DNA of 64,000 nt from Chelydra serpentina (lineage: Eukaryota; Chordata; Testudines; Chelydridae), in contig JBAIAC010000057.1 of assembly GCA_037349315.1 (NCBI GenBank), positions 16,151,501 to 16,215,500 on the forward strand. The letters run 5' to 3'. Shown here piece after piece: positions 49,928-63,200 of the stretch. Below the pieces are notes generated by a model, which had not been told where the DNA came from, made no database searches, and saw only the letters and a program-made list of their open reading frames with translations. The position numbers were made by a program, and so were the translations under genes. How positions within the stretch are numbered: position 1 is the stretch's first letter; the number at the start of each line of letters is the position of its first letter.

Positions 49928-50104
49928 CCAGGGATAGCTCAGTGGCTTGAGCATTGGCCTGCTAAACCCAGGGTTGTGAGTTCAATCCTTGAGGGGGCCA
50001 TTTGGGGATATGGGGCAAAAATTGGGGGTTGGTCCTGCTTTGAGCAGGGGGTTGGACTAGATGACCTTCTAAGGTCCCTTCCAACCCTGATATTCTATGA
50101 TTAT
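49928..50104 (+). mobile_element. tRNA-derived SINE with CR1 tail
   Basis: Box A TAGCTCAGTGGCTTGAGC, box B GGTTGTGAGTTCAATCC, linker 'gggcaaaaattgggg', and tail to 'attctatgattatg'. A slightly shortened copy. Confidence 0.9.
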
Positions 50105-50299
50105 GTCAGCATAAAGGGGTGCTTACATGAGCGGAAGACAAATTTAAGCACAAGCACATGCAAGGGAGCTTAGTCAATCTAACTTTGTAGGCCTAAGAGA
50201 AGGGAAAGTACAAATAGGTTGAAGGTCATGCTGAGAAGGAAAATAACAGCTGTTAGCTACATGAAGGACAGTAGTTTCACACTAACATCAGTCAAGTAA

Positions 50300-50345
50300 T
50301 ATTTCTTTTCTTTTTTTTTGCTGACACAGACTAACACAGCTACTA
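50300..50345 (+). mobile_element. Fragment of the Penelope-like 3' terminal sequence
   Basis: A T-run followed by 'gacacagactaacacagcta'. From memory this follows 'gtgccacaaagactcctcat' in longer copies of the repeat whose 3' end is at 23842-23935. Confidence 0.45.
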
Positions 50346-53300
50346 CACTGAAATCAGTCAAGTACTGAAGCTTTGCATATTAGTATGTCAAAAGGAATCG
50401 CAGAGGGCAGAGAAGTGTTGATTCCAGTATTCAAGACCTACTGATGAAGATGATGGTGCACTTGAACCGAAGTTCTGCACCGTGATATCAGTGGGGCTGC
50501 ATTAGGTGTATTGTAGTACCACCTACATACAGCAAAAAAAAAGGTGCTCACCCGTGCTAACTAATCCAGCATATTTGAGGCTACATGGGTGGAGAGAGAG
50601 TTGCACTTAAATTACACCCCAAACTGCTTTGGTCCTTTTTCCTGAAATCTGGAACAAACATGGTAGGCTCTGAGGTATTTATCAGTCATTTTATGACCAA
50701 AAGAGTTTAATTTTTCAACCAATATAACAAAAATATTATTAGAAAGGAAAATAATGATACACTGATAAAGTGAAATCACAATACTAAAGAATTAGTCACT
50801 TTATAGTGAGTGTATTTCAATATATAGAACCTCTCTCCCAGATTACTAGTATAGGACAGTTGTAATGGCACATACAAACCACTCCTGGAATTCTTACCCA
50901 AATTCCCCTCAATAAGATGCAACCTTACAATGGAGATTTCTTAAAATGTTTATTTAGGAACAAAGCCTGGAGGGCTGAGAGTGTCATGAGGACACAGTAT
51001 TAAGAAGAGTTTTCAAACAGTTAGACTAGAGTTTTGAGTGTGTTTGAGAGTCAGACAATGTAAGGGTTAATACTCAATCAGGCAAGACACAGACACAGCT
51101 TTGCCCAAACTTTAATGAACTGAAGAGGGTTTAGGACATAGGACACAATACAAGAAGAACACCGTTTCTTTCTTCTAACTTGCTGAAGACCAAACTTTGT
51201 TTCTCACAGTGTAGCAAAAAGGCAGAACAAAAAGGAATCACCCCATTTCACCCACCCCATCCTCATCTCTCACAATTTTGAGATCATCATTAGTGGGCAG
51301 TGCACATTTAAGGACTAAGCCAAATAATACTGTAGGCAAGTTGCTAAGCCCAACTTTTAGGACAATGGCACTTTTTCCTGAATTCAGAAAGATGGACATG
51401 ACAAAGAGGCAAGGGAAAGTTTCCCTTTAAATTAAAGTGTTAATAAAATATAGCACCTTGAACTTTTCAATCCAAGGTGAATAGCAATGAGAGCTTTTAA
51501 AGGCAGCATCTGAAAACAGTTCATCGCATTCTTTTCTATACCACCCCCTTGATTCAAGGAGTTAAGATTTCCCAGCCCAAGAAGCAGCACCAGAAAATGC
51601 TGGCATTAAAGGGCTAAAAGTTATGCCTCATTCAGGCAAAGATGGGATTTCCTGACATTGTGGCATTTTTACATGATCTCAAGTTAATTACATCCCTGCA
51701 GTGACATGTCACAGTTAAGATCAGAGTTGATCATATTCATGAACAGATCAACTCTTCTGTTCCAGGAATCAGATTTTCCTGGTCTAAGTTCATTGCTAGC
51801 ACTGAAAGCACAAAAACCACCAGTGCCAAAGAGTTTCAAAGAGTAGTTTTAAAAAGATAGGCTGCATAAAGCACAATAAACTGACATCCCACCTTTCCTA
51901 GCTCAGCTCAAGAGCGGAATGAAGAAAGCCCCAAAATTTGACCTCCTGCAGAGTTCAACTGTATGGCAACATGTGGTACTTGGAGAAAGCAGCCCAAATA
52001 CCAAGTGTCTGAGACACAAACTCATGCTAGTATTACCGTGCATTAAGATTCTCCATGGTGAAACTAGAGCCTGTTCCAGCATCTAGCCTTCCTGACTTTC
52101 TGGTTTGATTCTCAGAGGTGGTCATAGCTGCAGAGAAAGCCCAGAGCTGCATGCGCCATGGCGAATGCTCCTCGGGGAGTTAAGGATCAACAAAGGGGAA
52201 CATTCAACAAAAGACAGCAAAAATTCAGAAATAAAAAGGGACAAGATTTTGTCATAAAATTATAAAAACATAACTTAAAGCCCATAGCTGACAGAGTTCA
52301 GGCTATTGCTGTAAGAAGTCTAGGAAGTCTAATGAAGACTCTGCTGCTCCTCTTCTAGGGAAGAAGATCCACCTGGACAAACAGAGAAAGGACAAGGAGT
52401 AGGAATTATTGAAGATCAAGAGCACCGGATTTGAAGTGCACAGTGCAGAGTGGATTCCACTCCACCTGCAGTGGTGTGACTGTCAGTGTGCTGCACTGTA
52501 TCTCCCACCCCTGTAGGAGTACCACATGTAGTATCTACCTCATTAGGCTCCTCTTCCCCAGAATAATGACAGCCTGCTGGCTTATAGGGGGCATTATGAC
52601 AATTTAAAAAAGAAATGCATCATCTACCCCTTTGAAAGCAAGCTTGTTATACAAGTCAGCACTAAAGTAAACTAGAAAACAAACACTGCAGAGCTGAAGA
52701 ATAAAAGCAGGATATCTATTCTCTTTGGCTAAGCAGCATCACATCTTATCCCAAGAAGCAAAATCCTGATTTCTTGGGCCAGTTACAGCAAAAAATGTCA
52801 ACTGAGTTAAACCCAGGTTTATGTGCTAATGTCCCCATTAACCAGGCTGCAGGGGAAATCAGCACAGAAATAAGTACAACGGCCTCTGGGAAGTCTTTGC
52901 ATTTCCATTAATGACCTCCTAGAATGTGGCATCACAAGCACCAGATGTCTCAATGCAATCCACAGTAGCTGTAAGATTACAGGCCTTCTGAGATACCTTG
53001 AGTCATTGAAAGTACCAAGAAAACTTTATGGAGGGAAAAGTATTTAGAGTATTTCTGTTCCAAGTGCCATCAACAACCTTTTTAGGGAGACCTATGCACA
53101 ACAGTCTGGTAATTTTCTGACACTTTTACATTGCAGTTCCTTTGAAATTATAGCTACTAGGAGGAAAATAACTATCCTGATCCTATGGCTTTAAACAACA
53201 AACATCCTCCCTTATTCTTGCAAATACTACATGTACGTGCACAAATTCTGCTTAATTGATTATTAAAATACCAACTATGCCTACAGGATAGGTAGAAAAT

Positions 53301-54144
53301 CATAGCTGGGAGTAATGGAGAAACTAAATACACCGTATTCAGACACCAACTCCAGGAAAAAAAAGTGACTTCACAAAACCAGTTACAATTTTGTTTTCCT
53401 GCAGAAGCTTGAATTCTAGGACTTTTTAAATGAGAAAAAAACCAAGGTTTTAGTATTATTAAACCCGATTTTCACAGGTGCTTAGCATCTGCAGCTCCTG
53501 TCTGAGCTGTGAGAGCTCAGCACCTCTGAAATTCGGGTTCATTGTTTTGACATGGGAACCTGTAGTCCGAACAACAGCTGAAAGAGTGATAAAAAGACCC
53601 CTCATCTGCCTTTAAATAAGAGGCAAACAGGCAGATGAGCCTAAAGATAAATACATGTGATCACAGCCTAAGCAGGCTAATTCCAGGGCTTTTTTTCCTT
53701 CCTTTTGAAATGTTTCTATACCACGTTTCTAAGGTAAAGGTTTCCCCATCAAAACAACAACAGCTTTTAAAATCCTCAGCTTCTCGCTCTACTTGGTATA
53801 ATGTCTCAGATAATAGTTCTATAGAATTAAATCTAGTAACCGATTCTGAGAGTCTTATTTCAAGAGTGCATAGTACATTAAAGAAAACTCCCACACACCT
53901 TTTTGTACTTTGCTGCGTGCCTGTTTTGCTAAGAAAGGTGATCAGAACCAGTGCAGTGTTTCCAAACACAAAAATACCATGCGTCACTCAGAATTCAGCT
54001 GGTATATACGTATGAGTAGTGCAAGCTGACTCACGTTGTGCCAGTATTTTCCAGACTGATTTGAAGCATTCAGATGTCAGGAGGGAAGGAATGAAAAGAT
54101 AAAGGAGGAAAGAGACGGACGTCATGTTTTAACATTACCGGGAA
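50346..54144 (-). other. CTPS1 3' untranslated region and flank
   Basis: No open frames of note and no recognised repeat, but A/T-rich and low in repeats, as expected of a long 3' UTR. A polyadenylation hexamer on - lies at 50949-50954, which would give a 3' UTR of about 3.2 kb. The boundary is inference. Confidence 0.4.
50949..50954 (-). promoter_or_regulatory. Possible CTPS1 polyadenylation signal
   Basis: AATAAA on - (TTTATT on +), in 'cctaaataaac' on -. Downstream of the CTPS1 stop by 3.2 kb. The choice among several hexamers is uncertain. Confidence 0.3.
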
Positions 54145-54229
54145 TTAGTCATGATTTACTGATGGGAACTTCAGTTCGGTGATCTCTGAGTCAGGCGAGC
54201 TGCTGCCACTTCTGTCGCTGTAGGTGTCC
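54145..54229 (-). CDS. CTPS1: CTPS1 terminal coding exon (residues 564-591 and stop)
   Basis: Encodes [20 protein letters not shown] then FPSVNHD and TAA. The Ser cluster matches the phosphorylated regulatory tail of vertebrate CTPS1. Acceptor ctccag. Confidence 0.95.
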
Positions 54230-57200
54230 CTGGAGAAGTCAGACAGCTTTAGGAAAGGGAAGCTCTAGCAGAGATTTCACCACAGGACTAGCCAGGCAGC
54301 CTAGTTCAAGTGCATTTGTTGTTTTATAGTGAGCACAGACCCTTTAGAGATCAGTCTGCACATCATGAGTTAGTGGGAGCTGGCTGTAAGAGTAGCAGGT
54401 TGGGTGTTCTAGATGACTCTCCGCTGCTCGTCTTTAAAGGCAGGGATCATTCCCCTCAATGGTTTTTCTTGCTTAATTTTGTGGAACCAGCCACCAGTGG
54501 GCTTGCTGGCCTCGGCACTATACAACCAGAACACCAGGGAGCTTGGCCTTTATTTACTTCTGAACAGTTTTTGGAAACCTGAAACCCTGCATGAAAGGTT
54601 AAAAATGTCTCCCGAGAGAAGTACAAAACCCAGTAGGACATGTGTCAAACAAAGCATGTTAAGAGTAAAGTCTGCAGTCTCTATGGGAATGAGGCTAAAT
54701 CACAATGACATGGTTTAAACGGAGGGGTCTGTGCATTTCAAAAGCTATTTAACCTCTTCATAAAGGCAAGTAGAACCCCAGTGACATGTCAGATAAGCTA
54801 GCCAGAACCTTCAGTATAACCCATTCAACTGCAACCCTTCCAGGGCAAAGGTCCTGCTGCCTTTAATCTGGAGACAGAGCTATTTCATAGGAACTTTGAT
54901 AACTCAGAAATGAGAAGAGCTGTAAGACAGGCACCGACCGGCACCCTATGCACACTGTCAGCTCGCCTAGAGCATGCTAAGCATGGAAGCACATTGTATG
55001 TTGGTGCAATGAGATACAGACTCTCGGCATCAAGAGGTGAAGTGTTTAATCGGCAGTAGATATTAATGACCCAAAATGTTTCAAGTTGCTTTTCCCCTCC
55101 CCACAGCAAACCGACTGGCACTGCCTGTTCTCAGTGCAGCCATTCCCAACAGCAGGTTTTGAGAAGGGAAATCTAAGGCCTTGTCTACACTATGGAGGGA
55201 GATCGATCTAAGTTACACAACTTCAGCTATGTGAATAACATAGCTGAAGTCGACGTACTTAGATCTACTTACCGTGGGGGTCCACATTACGCTATGTCAA
55301 TGGGAGATGCTCTCCCCTCGACTCCACTTGCGCTTATCGTTCAGGTGGAATTCTGGAGTCGATGGGAGAGCGATCTGTGGTTGATGCTGTAGATAAGCCC
55401 TAAGATACGTCATCTCAATATTCTCAAGGTCTAGATATTTCACATTTACATTCTCTTTGTACTCTATATTTTGGTTATGTGCCCGCATAGTTCAGAGATT
55501 CAAATGAGCAGGGTTGGAGTATGACTGCCAGCCATTTCCAGGTACTATTATACCAACTGCTGTATGCAGGATCCTTTCTACTCCACCCAAGAGCTTCAAC
55601 GCTTTTCTTGTTGCAATATGCTATTGGGTCCACTTGTTAAGGACACTGCTTTTCCTGATACACAGTCACTTGTTCCATGTGCTTTCTACTGTGCTTTGCT
55701 CAGTTATCAAGCTGTCTCTGCTGTGCCCCGCAAGCATCATTTCCCTGTGTGTCTGAAGGACACGACTGCTTCATCTTTAAGCCAACAATTTCTGTTGATA
55801 AAGGGAGGTGTCACCAACCAAAGGGTGGACTTTTTTGTATATTGGCCACATATCTGCTGCCTGTATTTAGAGCGCAGTATACAGGAATAAACGGGAGTAG
55901 GTATGTCATTAGAAACGTATTCCAGCATGTCAATCCCTCTGCAAACTGGGCCAACAAAAAGCCAGAAAGGAATCTACTCTTACTTTGGACCCAGCAAGAG
56001 GACAATACAGAGAACAGTGTGGAGATTACCTAGGCGCACCACCTAGGCCAACAGTGGTCATGTTGTGCTTGGTAATTGTTTGATTATTCATGGAGTGTGG
56101 GGAGGATGCCAGCGGCCATCCTTACCTTATGCAAGGGCCAGGCCCAACTGCAATGCCTGAAAGCACCCCAGCATACCTGTTCCCAAGGAATGGTTCAACA
56201 TGCATACCCCTTGTTCTTTGCAAGGGGCTGATCCCCCTTAAAGGTAAAACCTTCAAGGTTCTGTGTTGGGCAGAATGACTCCACAGCCCGCCATGTAGGC
56301 CAGAGTCTTCAAAGCACAGTCTACCCAGAGATGGAAGAAGGAATGTTGAAAGTACGCATTTGATGCCTTTGTGCCAGACATGCTGGGATCCCCATTCCTG
56401 CCAGGTCATGGAGTCCCCAGCCCTAGTGTTAAAGAGTCAGCCATGGTTCAGTAGTGAGCTCTGTCTATGGAAAGTCGGGCACTGAACTAGGCTACTAATT
56501 CAAACCTACCTGGGTGAGAGCCTGCAGCCCTTCTGTAGATAATGTGTGAGCCTCCCTGCAGAGGCCAGCAACAGGCCAAAGTACGGGGGAGACGGCTTTA
56601 TGGGTCTGGACAGGAACTCTGGGTGATACTGAACACCAACAAAAAATGGATGCTCTAAGAGAAGAGAGAAAAGCATGGAGCGTGTTAGGTTAATTCTGAA
56701 TAACGAGTCTGAGATCACCACTGAGTAGCCACATCTCATGTTGGAGGGACCTTCTGGATAACCTACTCACAGCTGGCATCTGCTGCTGACAGTCTAGACA
56801 GGTGTTCTTACCCTTTTTCCTTCTGAGGCTCCCCCAACATGCTATAAACATTCTACAGCCCACCCGTGCCACAACAGTTTTTCAGTAGATTAAAAGCCAG
56901 AACCAGTGTTGGGGAGTAGCAAGCAGAATAACTGCCCAGGGTCCCACGCCACAGGGGGTCCCACAAAGCTAAGTTGCTCAGGCTTCAGCCCGGGGAGGAA
57001 GGGCTCAGACTTGGTCTTCAGTCCCGAGCAGCAGGGCTTGGGATTCAGCTTTCTGCCCTGGGCCCCAGTGAGTCTAACACTGGCCCTGCTCTCTGGTTTA
57101 TTTGGGCGGAACCCATGAAACCTGTTCGCGGCCCGCAGGCCCCTGGTTGAGAACCGCTGGTCTAGAGAACGTCATTAGGGTCTGAGCTGCACAGCCAAGC

Positions 57201-60200
57201 TGACAAACTCAGGACCTCTGAGTTCCAACCCCAGCTTTGGTTCCTTCTGTGCTCTGAGAGGTCACCTTCCTGCTCTGTCCTCCAACTCCTAACAGTCATT
57301 ACTATTTTGTACTTCAATAGCTCTGTTTGGGGAACAGACTTGAGATATTGCCCTGATCCCATAGAGAAGCTGCCATGTCAGACAAAAAACTCTCCCTGAC
57401 AGACACACCAACTCCCAACACAGCTGCTCAAGTGCTCACCTTCCAACTCAACCACTTCCATTCGCTCTCCTTCCACATCCTGGCCTACGAATTTCAGGCC
57501 CTGCTCGTCAAAGAAGCATTTCAGTTCTGGATTCACCTGAGGAAAAGCAGCGAAGTACACATGATCTCTCATGCTCATGCTCTTCAGTGAGAAAGCTTGC
57601 AAAGCCCAGCACACACCAACTGATACCTCAAATCTGTGTCTGTGTCTCTCTTCCAAGAAGTCATGATCTCCATACAGTTTTCCTGCCCAGAAAGAGAGGA
57701 CGTTTTACTTTCTCCTTAATTACATCCAAAACCATGGTAAACTCCACTTGATGCTGTTTCTACTCCTCTTTAACCAATTAATTTATAACCCCAGCCTGTT
57801 TCCCCACGATCTTCCCCCTGTATTATCCACAAATCACGCAATCTGCACTGCTGCATTGCAACTGTGCATTAGCCAGCATTAACTCCTAGGCATCCTGCCA
57901 CCCAGTGGAATTTACAGACCTGCATTAGGTACCTAACTCCAGGGAGCCTAGGCACCTACGAAAGGGATTCACAGAGACCAGCAAGCTGAACAGAGAGCTG
58001 CTTAAATCAGCCAACAGAAAATGCCGAGGAGGAGCGGTGTCTAAGCCCCACCCCGAGTCACCTGTTTCCACTCAGAATTCACAGCTGTGAACACTCTCCT
58101 GGAGTCATGCACTAGGCCAAGTCAGACCCCCTTCCCATTACTGCCAATAGCTGAGGGATTAGCGCACACACCTGTGATCTGGGAGACCCGTTTTCAAATC
58201 CCCACTCTGCCAGTTTTAGAGCAAGGACTTGACCCCAGGCCTCTCACATTCCAGGTGAGTGTCCTCGCCACCAGACTATTCGGTGTGAGGCTCTCAATCT
58301 CCCCTGCTGAAGTTATTCCATTTAGTATAAATAATTAAATATGCATCAGGCCTGAGAGAGAAGGTGAGAAACTGACTCTATAGTCTGGTGGTTAGAGCAC
58401 TTCCTGGGGATGTGGGAGAGTCAGGTTCCAGTCCCTGCTCCAAATCAGGCAAAGTGGGAATTCAGCTCTGGGTCTTCCACATCCTAGGTGAGCCACTGGG
58501 CTATGGGTATGATGGGACAGAGACATGTGTCCCCCCAGGTGTGTTCTGAGCACGCCTACTGGATCAGATTCCACAGGCGAAATAGGAGTGCCTTGCTTGA
58601 GAACAGTGGTAGGGATCAGGTATGAGCTAAGGCCCCGACCAGCAGAAATTTGGGCATCTATGGAATTCGGGCATCTACAGCGTAAGGCAGCAGCTGAGTA
58701 TCTCAGTGGCACCTGAAGTGACAGTGATGGATTAAGGACCTTTGAGGATCTAGCCCAGAGTGACTGGTTTCCACCAGAACCTACTTCTTCCACGGCACAA
58801 GGGGGCTGATGTTTCACTTCCACCACAGAAAATCTAAGGAATGCCTAGCAGACAACAGTCTTAGCCCCTTTTTCGTTTTTTTAAAGCATTAAACAAGCTG
58901 GCTAATTTTCTAGATCTCACTTCTGTCCAGCTCGACACACTGTGTTCTCATGAATCATTTCAGACACTAGAAGGACTGAGAAGATATAGCAGTAAAAAAA
59001 TCCCATACTCATGATCGAGTTCTTGGTTTGGAAGAGGGTTCTCCTTTTGCCAAGCCTCATGGTCCCACCCATTTGCCCAGGATTATGTTCTGGCATGTCT
59101 ATGACCTAGGGGAGATTATTGAAACAGTGAACTGTGACTGAAACAGGAAGAAAAAAATCCAAAACAGGATTCAAATGTGAACATCCATAGAACAACGTAA
59201 GAAAGACAAACAGTGAAATCTGTCTTAAGCAGCCACTCCAGGGGCCCAGCACAATCAGACATTTAATGGAGGTGTTCTTTTAATGAAGACGCAGAATTGT
59301 ATTTGGTCAGTTTGGCAATATTTTGGGGCAGTCTCAGCATAGGAGATAGTCTCATAACGGTGGCGTCTGTACAGATCCCAATGTAATCAGGGTAACAGGA
59401 TTCCAACTACAGGGCTCTAACTGCAAAATCAGAATCACCATCAGCATGTGGTGATTAGATTTATAAACTTGATATTTTAAACATACTCCTTTCCAGAGTC
59501 TGAGAGAAAGGAGCACTGTAAATTATTGTAGCTGAGGTTACAAACAATCCCAATACTGTGGGTTGTTGACTGGCTTACCTAGCTGAGATTTTTATGGACT
59601 TGCAGCCCTAGTTCTGGGTGGACAGAGATTCAGTTGGCTCAAGAAGAAAATGCTTAAGAAGTTAATGTTTAGGTAGGTTAATATTTGGCACTGTCACCAC
59701 TAACTTTCTCTCGGTTTGGTCATATCCACCATTGCACTATAAATTTTGTTGATTGCTCTGTAAAAGTCATCCATGCTGAAAACTGCCCTTTAAACTCTCA
59801 GGAGTAAGTTTTTTGTTTTATAAAAATGCGTAGATGGAAAAAACCCTCAGCGTCTGTACATTCTACAGCGTGTGAACCTGCTGCCAAAAAGATGACAAAT
59901 TAACTTAAGGTAAACCAAACTAGGACACTTACTTCCAAAATAAAAATGCCCATACACAGACTTGCACCGAGATATCAAGAGATGTAAATTCCAATTTCAG
60001 ATACTTCAGTACAAGTTTGTTTGGCTTTATCTATGCACAGAGAACACTTCTAGCTTTGAAGGGGGGTCAGAACAAGCCACACTTGAATCACACCATACTC
60101 ACCACTGGATGAGTAGTTTTGGGGTCAAATTCTGTAGAATTGGCATCTGTAAAATGACATTCTTAGATTAGACGCAAGAAGTCACACACTGAACATGAGT

Positions 60201-63200
60201 AAGATAAAAATGAATTTCATTCCCATACTCGTGAGCAGTACCAATTTATGCAGGAACCACTTGTGAGAGCAGAATCTGTCTCAGACACCAAACAAGCATA
60301 GATGTATTTATTAGCCTTCTTAAATAAGTATTTTGAGTCTAGGCAGAAGCTGCCATCTTCCTGAGGACAGCAAAATCATTTGTGACATAGGCAGTGTGGG
60401 AGACCATTATGAAACACTGCAAACCAGTTTCCAATTTGCCTTAAATCAGAAAAAACTGCTTATTTTCTGGAAATTAAACCTTTTCTTTCACATTTTAATT
60501 CTAACTAGCAAGCAGATTTGAAACAGGATTACAGTATTTTATAGTATATTTATATCTACGGTGACAAGTATCTCCTACCTTGCTAACTTTCAGCTTGATG
60601 GACTGAGCAAAGTGGATATAATTTTCCTTAAAGACTGGTTCTTGGAGACAGATTCTTCTCCAAAAGCCATCTCCTACCCACCAAGAATGGGAAGTAGCTA
60701 CAGCCATCATCCCAATCAATCCATTAATAACCTGAACTCGGAAAGGTAGTTATCACTGCAATTACCTTGCCAGCCAAGAACATTGCGCGCAAATTCCACA
60801 ACTGCGAGTTGCATCCCCAAGCAAACTCCTGTAGAAAAAGCAGAGTATGAAAATGACACCGGGTACTGAGCTGTGAGGGTGTCCCAGATCATGCAGTAAT
60901 GCAAAGCTCTGCACTTTGGTACCTGCATAGAAGTCTACAATACACAGAAACATACTGATTTATAGAGGAAGGATGTCTTGGACTCAGACCTGGGATCCAT
61001 TCCCTGCTCTTCCCAGACGACCTGTGAGACTTTGGACAAGTCAACTGATCTCTCTGGGCCTCAGCTGCCCATCTGTAAAATGGGGATAATATTTCCTCTC
61101 TCACACTACTTGTCTATATGGTCTAATTCTATTTTAAGTAAGAGTCTCTGCCCAGAAGAGTTAAGTGTAAAGCCCAGCACAATGGGGTCCCCATCTCATT
61201 TTGGGCCCTATGTGCTACCTTAATACAGATATTAACAACTTCTTGATAGACACTGGCAGCAGTCATTGATATGCCAGGGCTGCACTGGAGAGTAAGGTAT
61301 CTTCCCCTAGTATATGGAGTCAGAACACAGTGGTTCCCACACAGTGTCACACAATTGTGAATCAAGAACAATGTTGAGTGCCGTACTTGTCTCTCTTCCA
61401 TTAGTTTCTCTTATCTTTTCTCATTACATGCATGCATTCCGAGAATTAAATCACGGGGGAAATTATTACAATCAACCACATCCAGAAGAAATTCAAGTTT
61501 CCTTGGGAATATTAAAAAACATTTTAAATGCTGCCTTGGTGTTCTGTTAGTTTTAAGTGTTAGCCATTAGCTATTGTATAATATACCGAACACCTGCATC
61601 AAGAGAACACTATGGGGTTAAGAAAGCATTAGCACATAACAGTCTAAAGCAAGAGCTTGATTGATCCACAATAGAGGTGTCTCTGATCAGAGGGCTAGCG
61701 TGGGATTCAGATTTTGGATGTACACCTGTTGGCTCCTTGCTTCCCTCCTCCCCATCATTACTTCATACTGTCAGATATGTTCTATTTCTCACCTAACAAG
61801 GGTTTTTTCTGTTTTCTTGCCCAGGAAATAGCTTGAATTTTCCCTTCTGTTCCTCGAACGCCAAACCCACCTGGAACCAGGACTCCACTGTACAAGGGAA
61901 GCAGGAAAAAAATCCAGCAACATGAGACTTGCAGTTTTCTATATCCTCCAAACAAGTATTGCAGCTCTTCTGCTTTAAGACCTTGGAGCTACAAGACCTG
62001 ACCAATTCATTTTACTACCAAGATTTCTTTGAATATAACTGCGGGCACAGTACTGAAAAGCCTTAAGGTGCTTATAAATGGCAAGGAATATCTGTACTAA
62101 AATAATCTGATGAATGGGATTAAATGACAAGATTGCCTATGACAGCAGGGGACTACACTTGTTGACCCAAGAGGTCCCTTCCAGTCCTGTCTCCCAATTT
62201 TAAGATGTCTCTGTGCGCGCTGCAGGATTTTGTAGGCACACACTTGTCAGAGCAACATTTATAAAAAAAAGTCTAGTTTCTATGTAATAAATCTCTTTGG
62301 ACAGACAAATATACATATGGGCTGTAATACGAGAGGCAGTGTGGCCTAGCAGACTGAGCACTGGACTGGGACTTAGAAAATCTAGGTTCTATTTCCAGCT
62401 CTGCTACTGGCCTAGTAGGTGCCATTGGGAAAGTCACTTCCCTGCTCAGTGCCTCAGTTTCCCCATCTGTAAAATGAGCACAATGACCTCATTTAAGAGC
62501 TACAGATGAAGAGTGCTAGGTGGTGTTGTTATTGCTGCTGCTCTTCACATGATCTGAAAGAGCGAGACCACGTATGTAGAATAGTGTACATGCTCCGCAA
62601 CTAGTATCTGTTAATCTATTGCTTAGAGACAAGTCAACTAAACTGTAGCACAACATGTGCCAACTGCAATCGCAAAAACACAAGGATTCTGCAGGTGATT
62701 CTTTGTATTACTGACCAATGGCAGGAAGTGGATATCTGCTTCCCTAGATAACTGATCACTAGTCATGACCCGTCACTGCTCGCTTACCTCATTCCACCCC
62801 TTCCCTGCAACCCAGTTTCTCCCTTCCTCCTCCAACATCCCTCTTTCCTACAAAAATCGGATCCCACATTTGTACCCTCCTCTTTCTCCCAGCTTTGGCC
62901 ATCCCCGCAATCCTCACCCTTCCCCATCCCACTTTTTCCCCAGTGGCCCTTCCCACGCCTCACACTGCCCCCAATCCTTTCTCCTCCTCCTCAAAACCAG
63001 CCAGTTGTACACATAGCTAGTCTGTGTAAACACATTGCTACTGCTGTCCCTCCCTCTCCGATATCTTTTTGCGTGATTGTAATGTAAGTAATAAAATAAA
63101 TAAATATAAAACAATCTCTGCAGGACGGGGGCGGGGGTGTGTGGTGTGTGGGTGGGTGTCCCCGTCTCCCCCTGAGTACAACCATTTAGAAAATGTCAGC

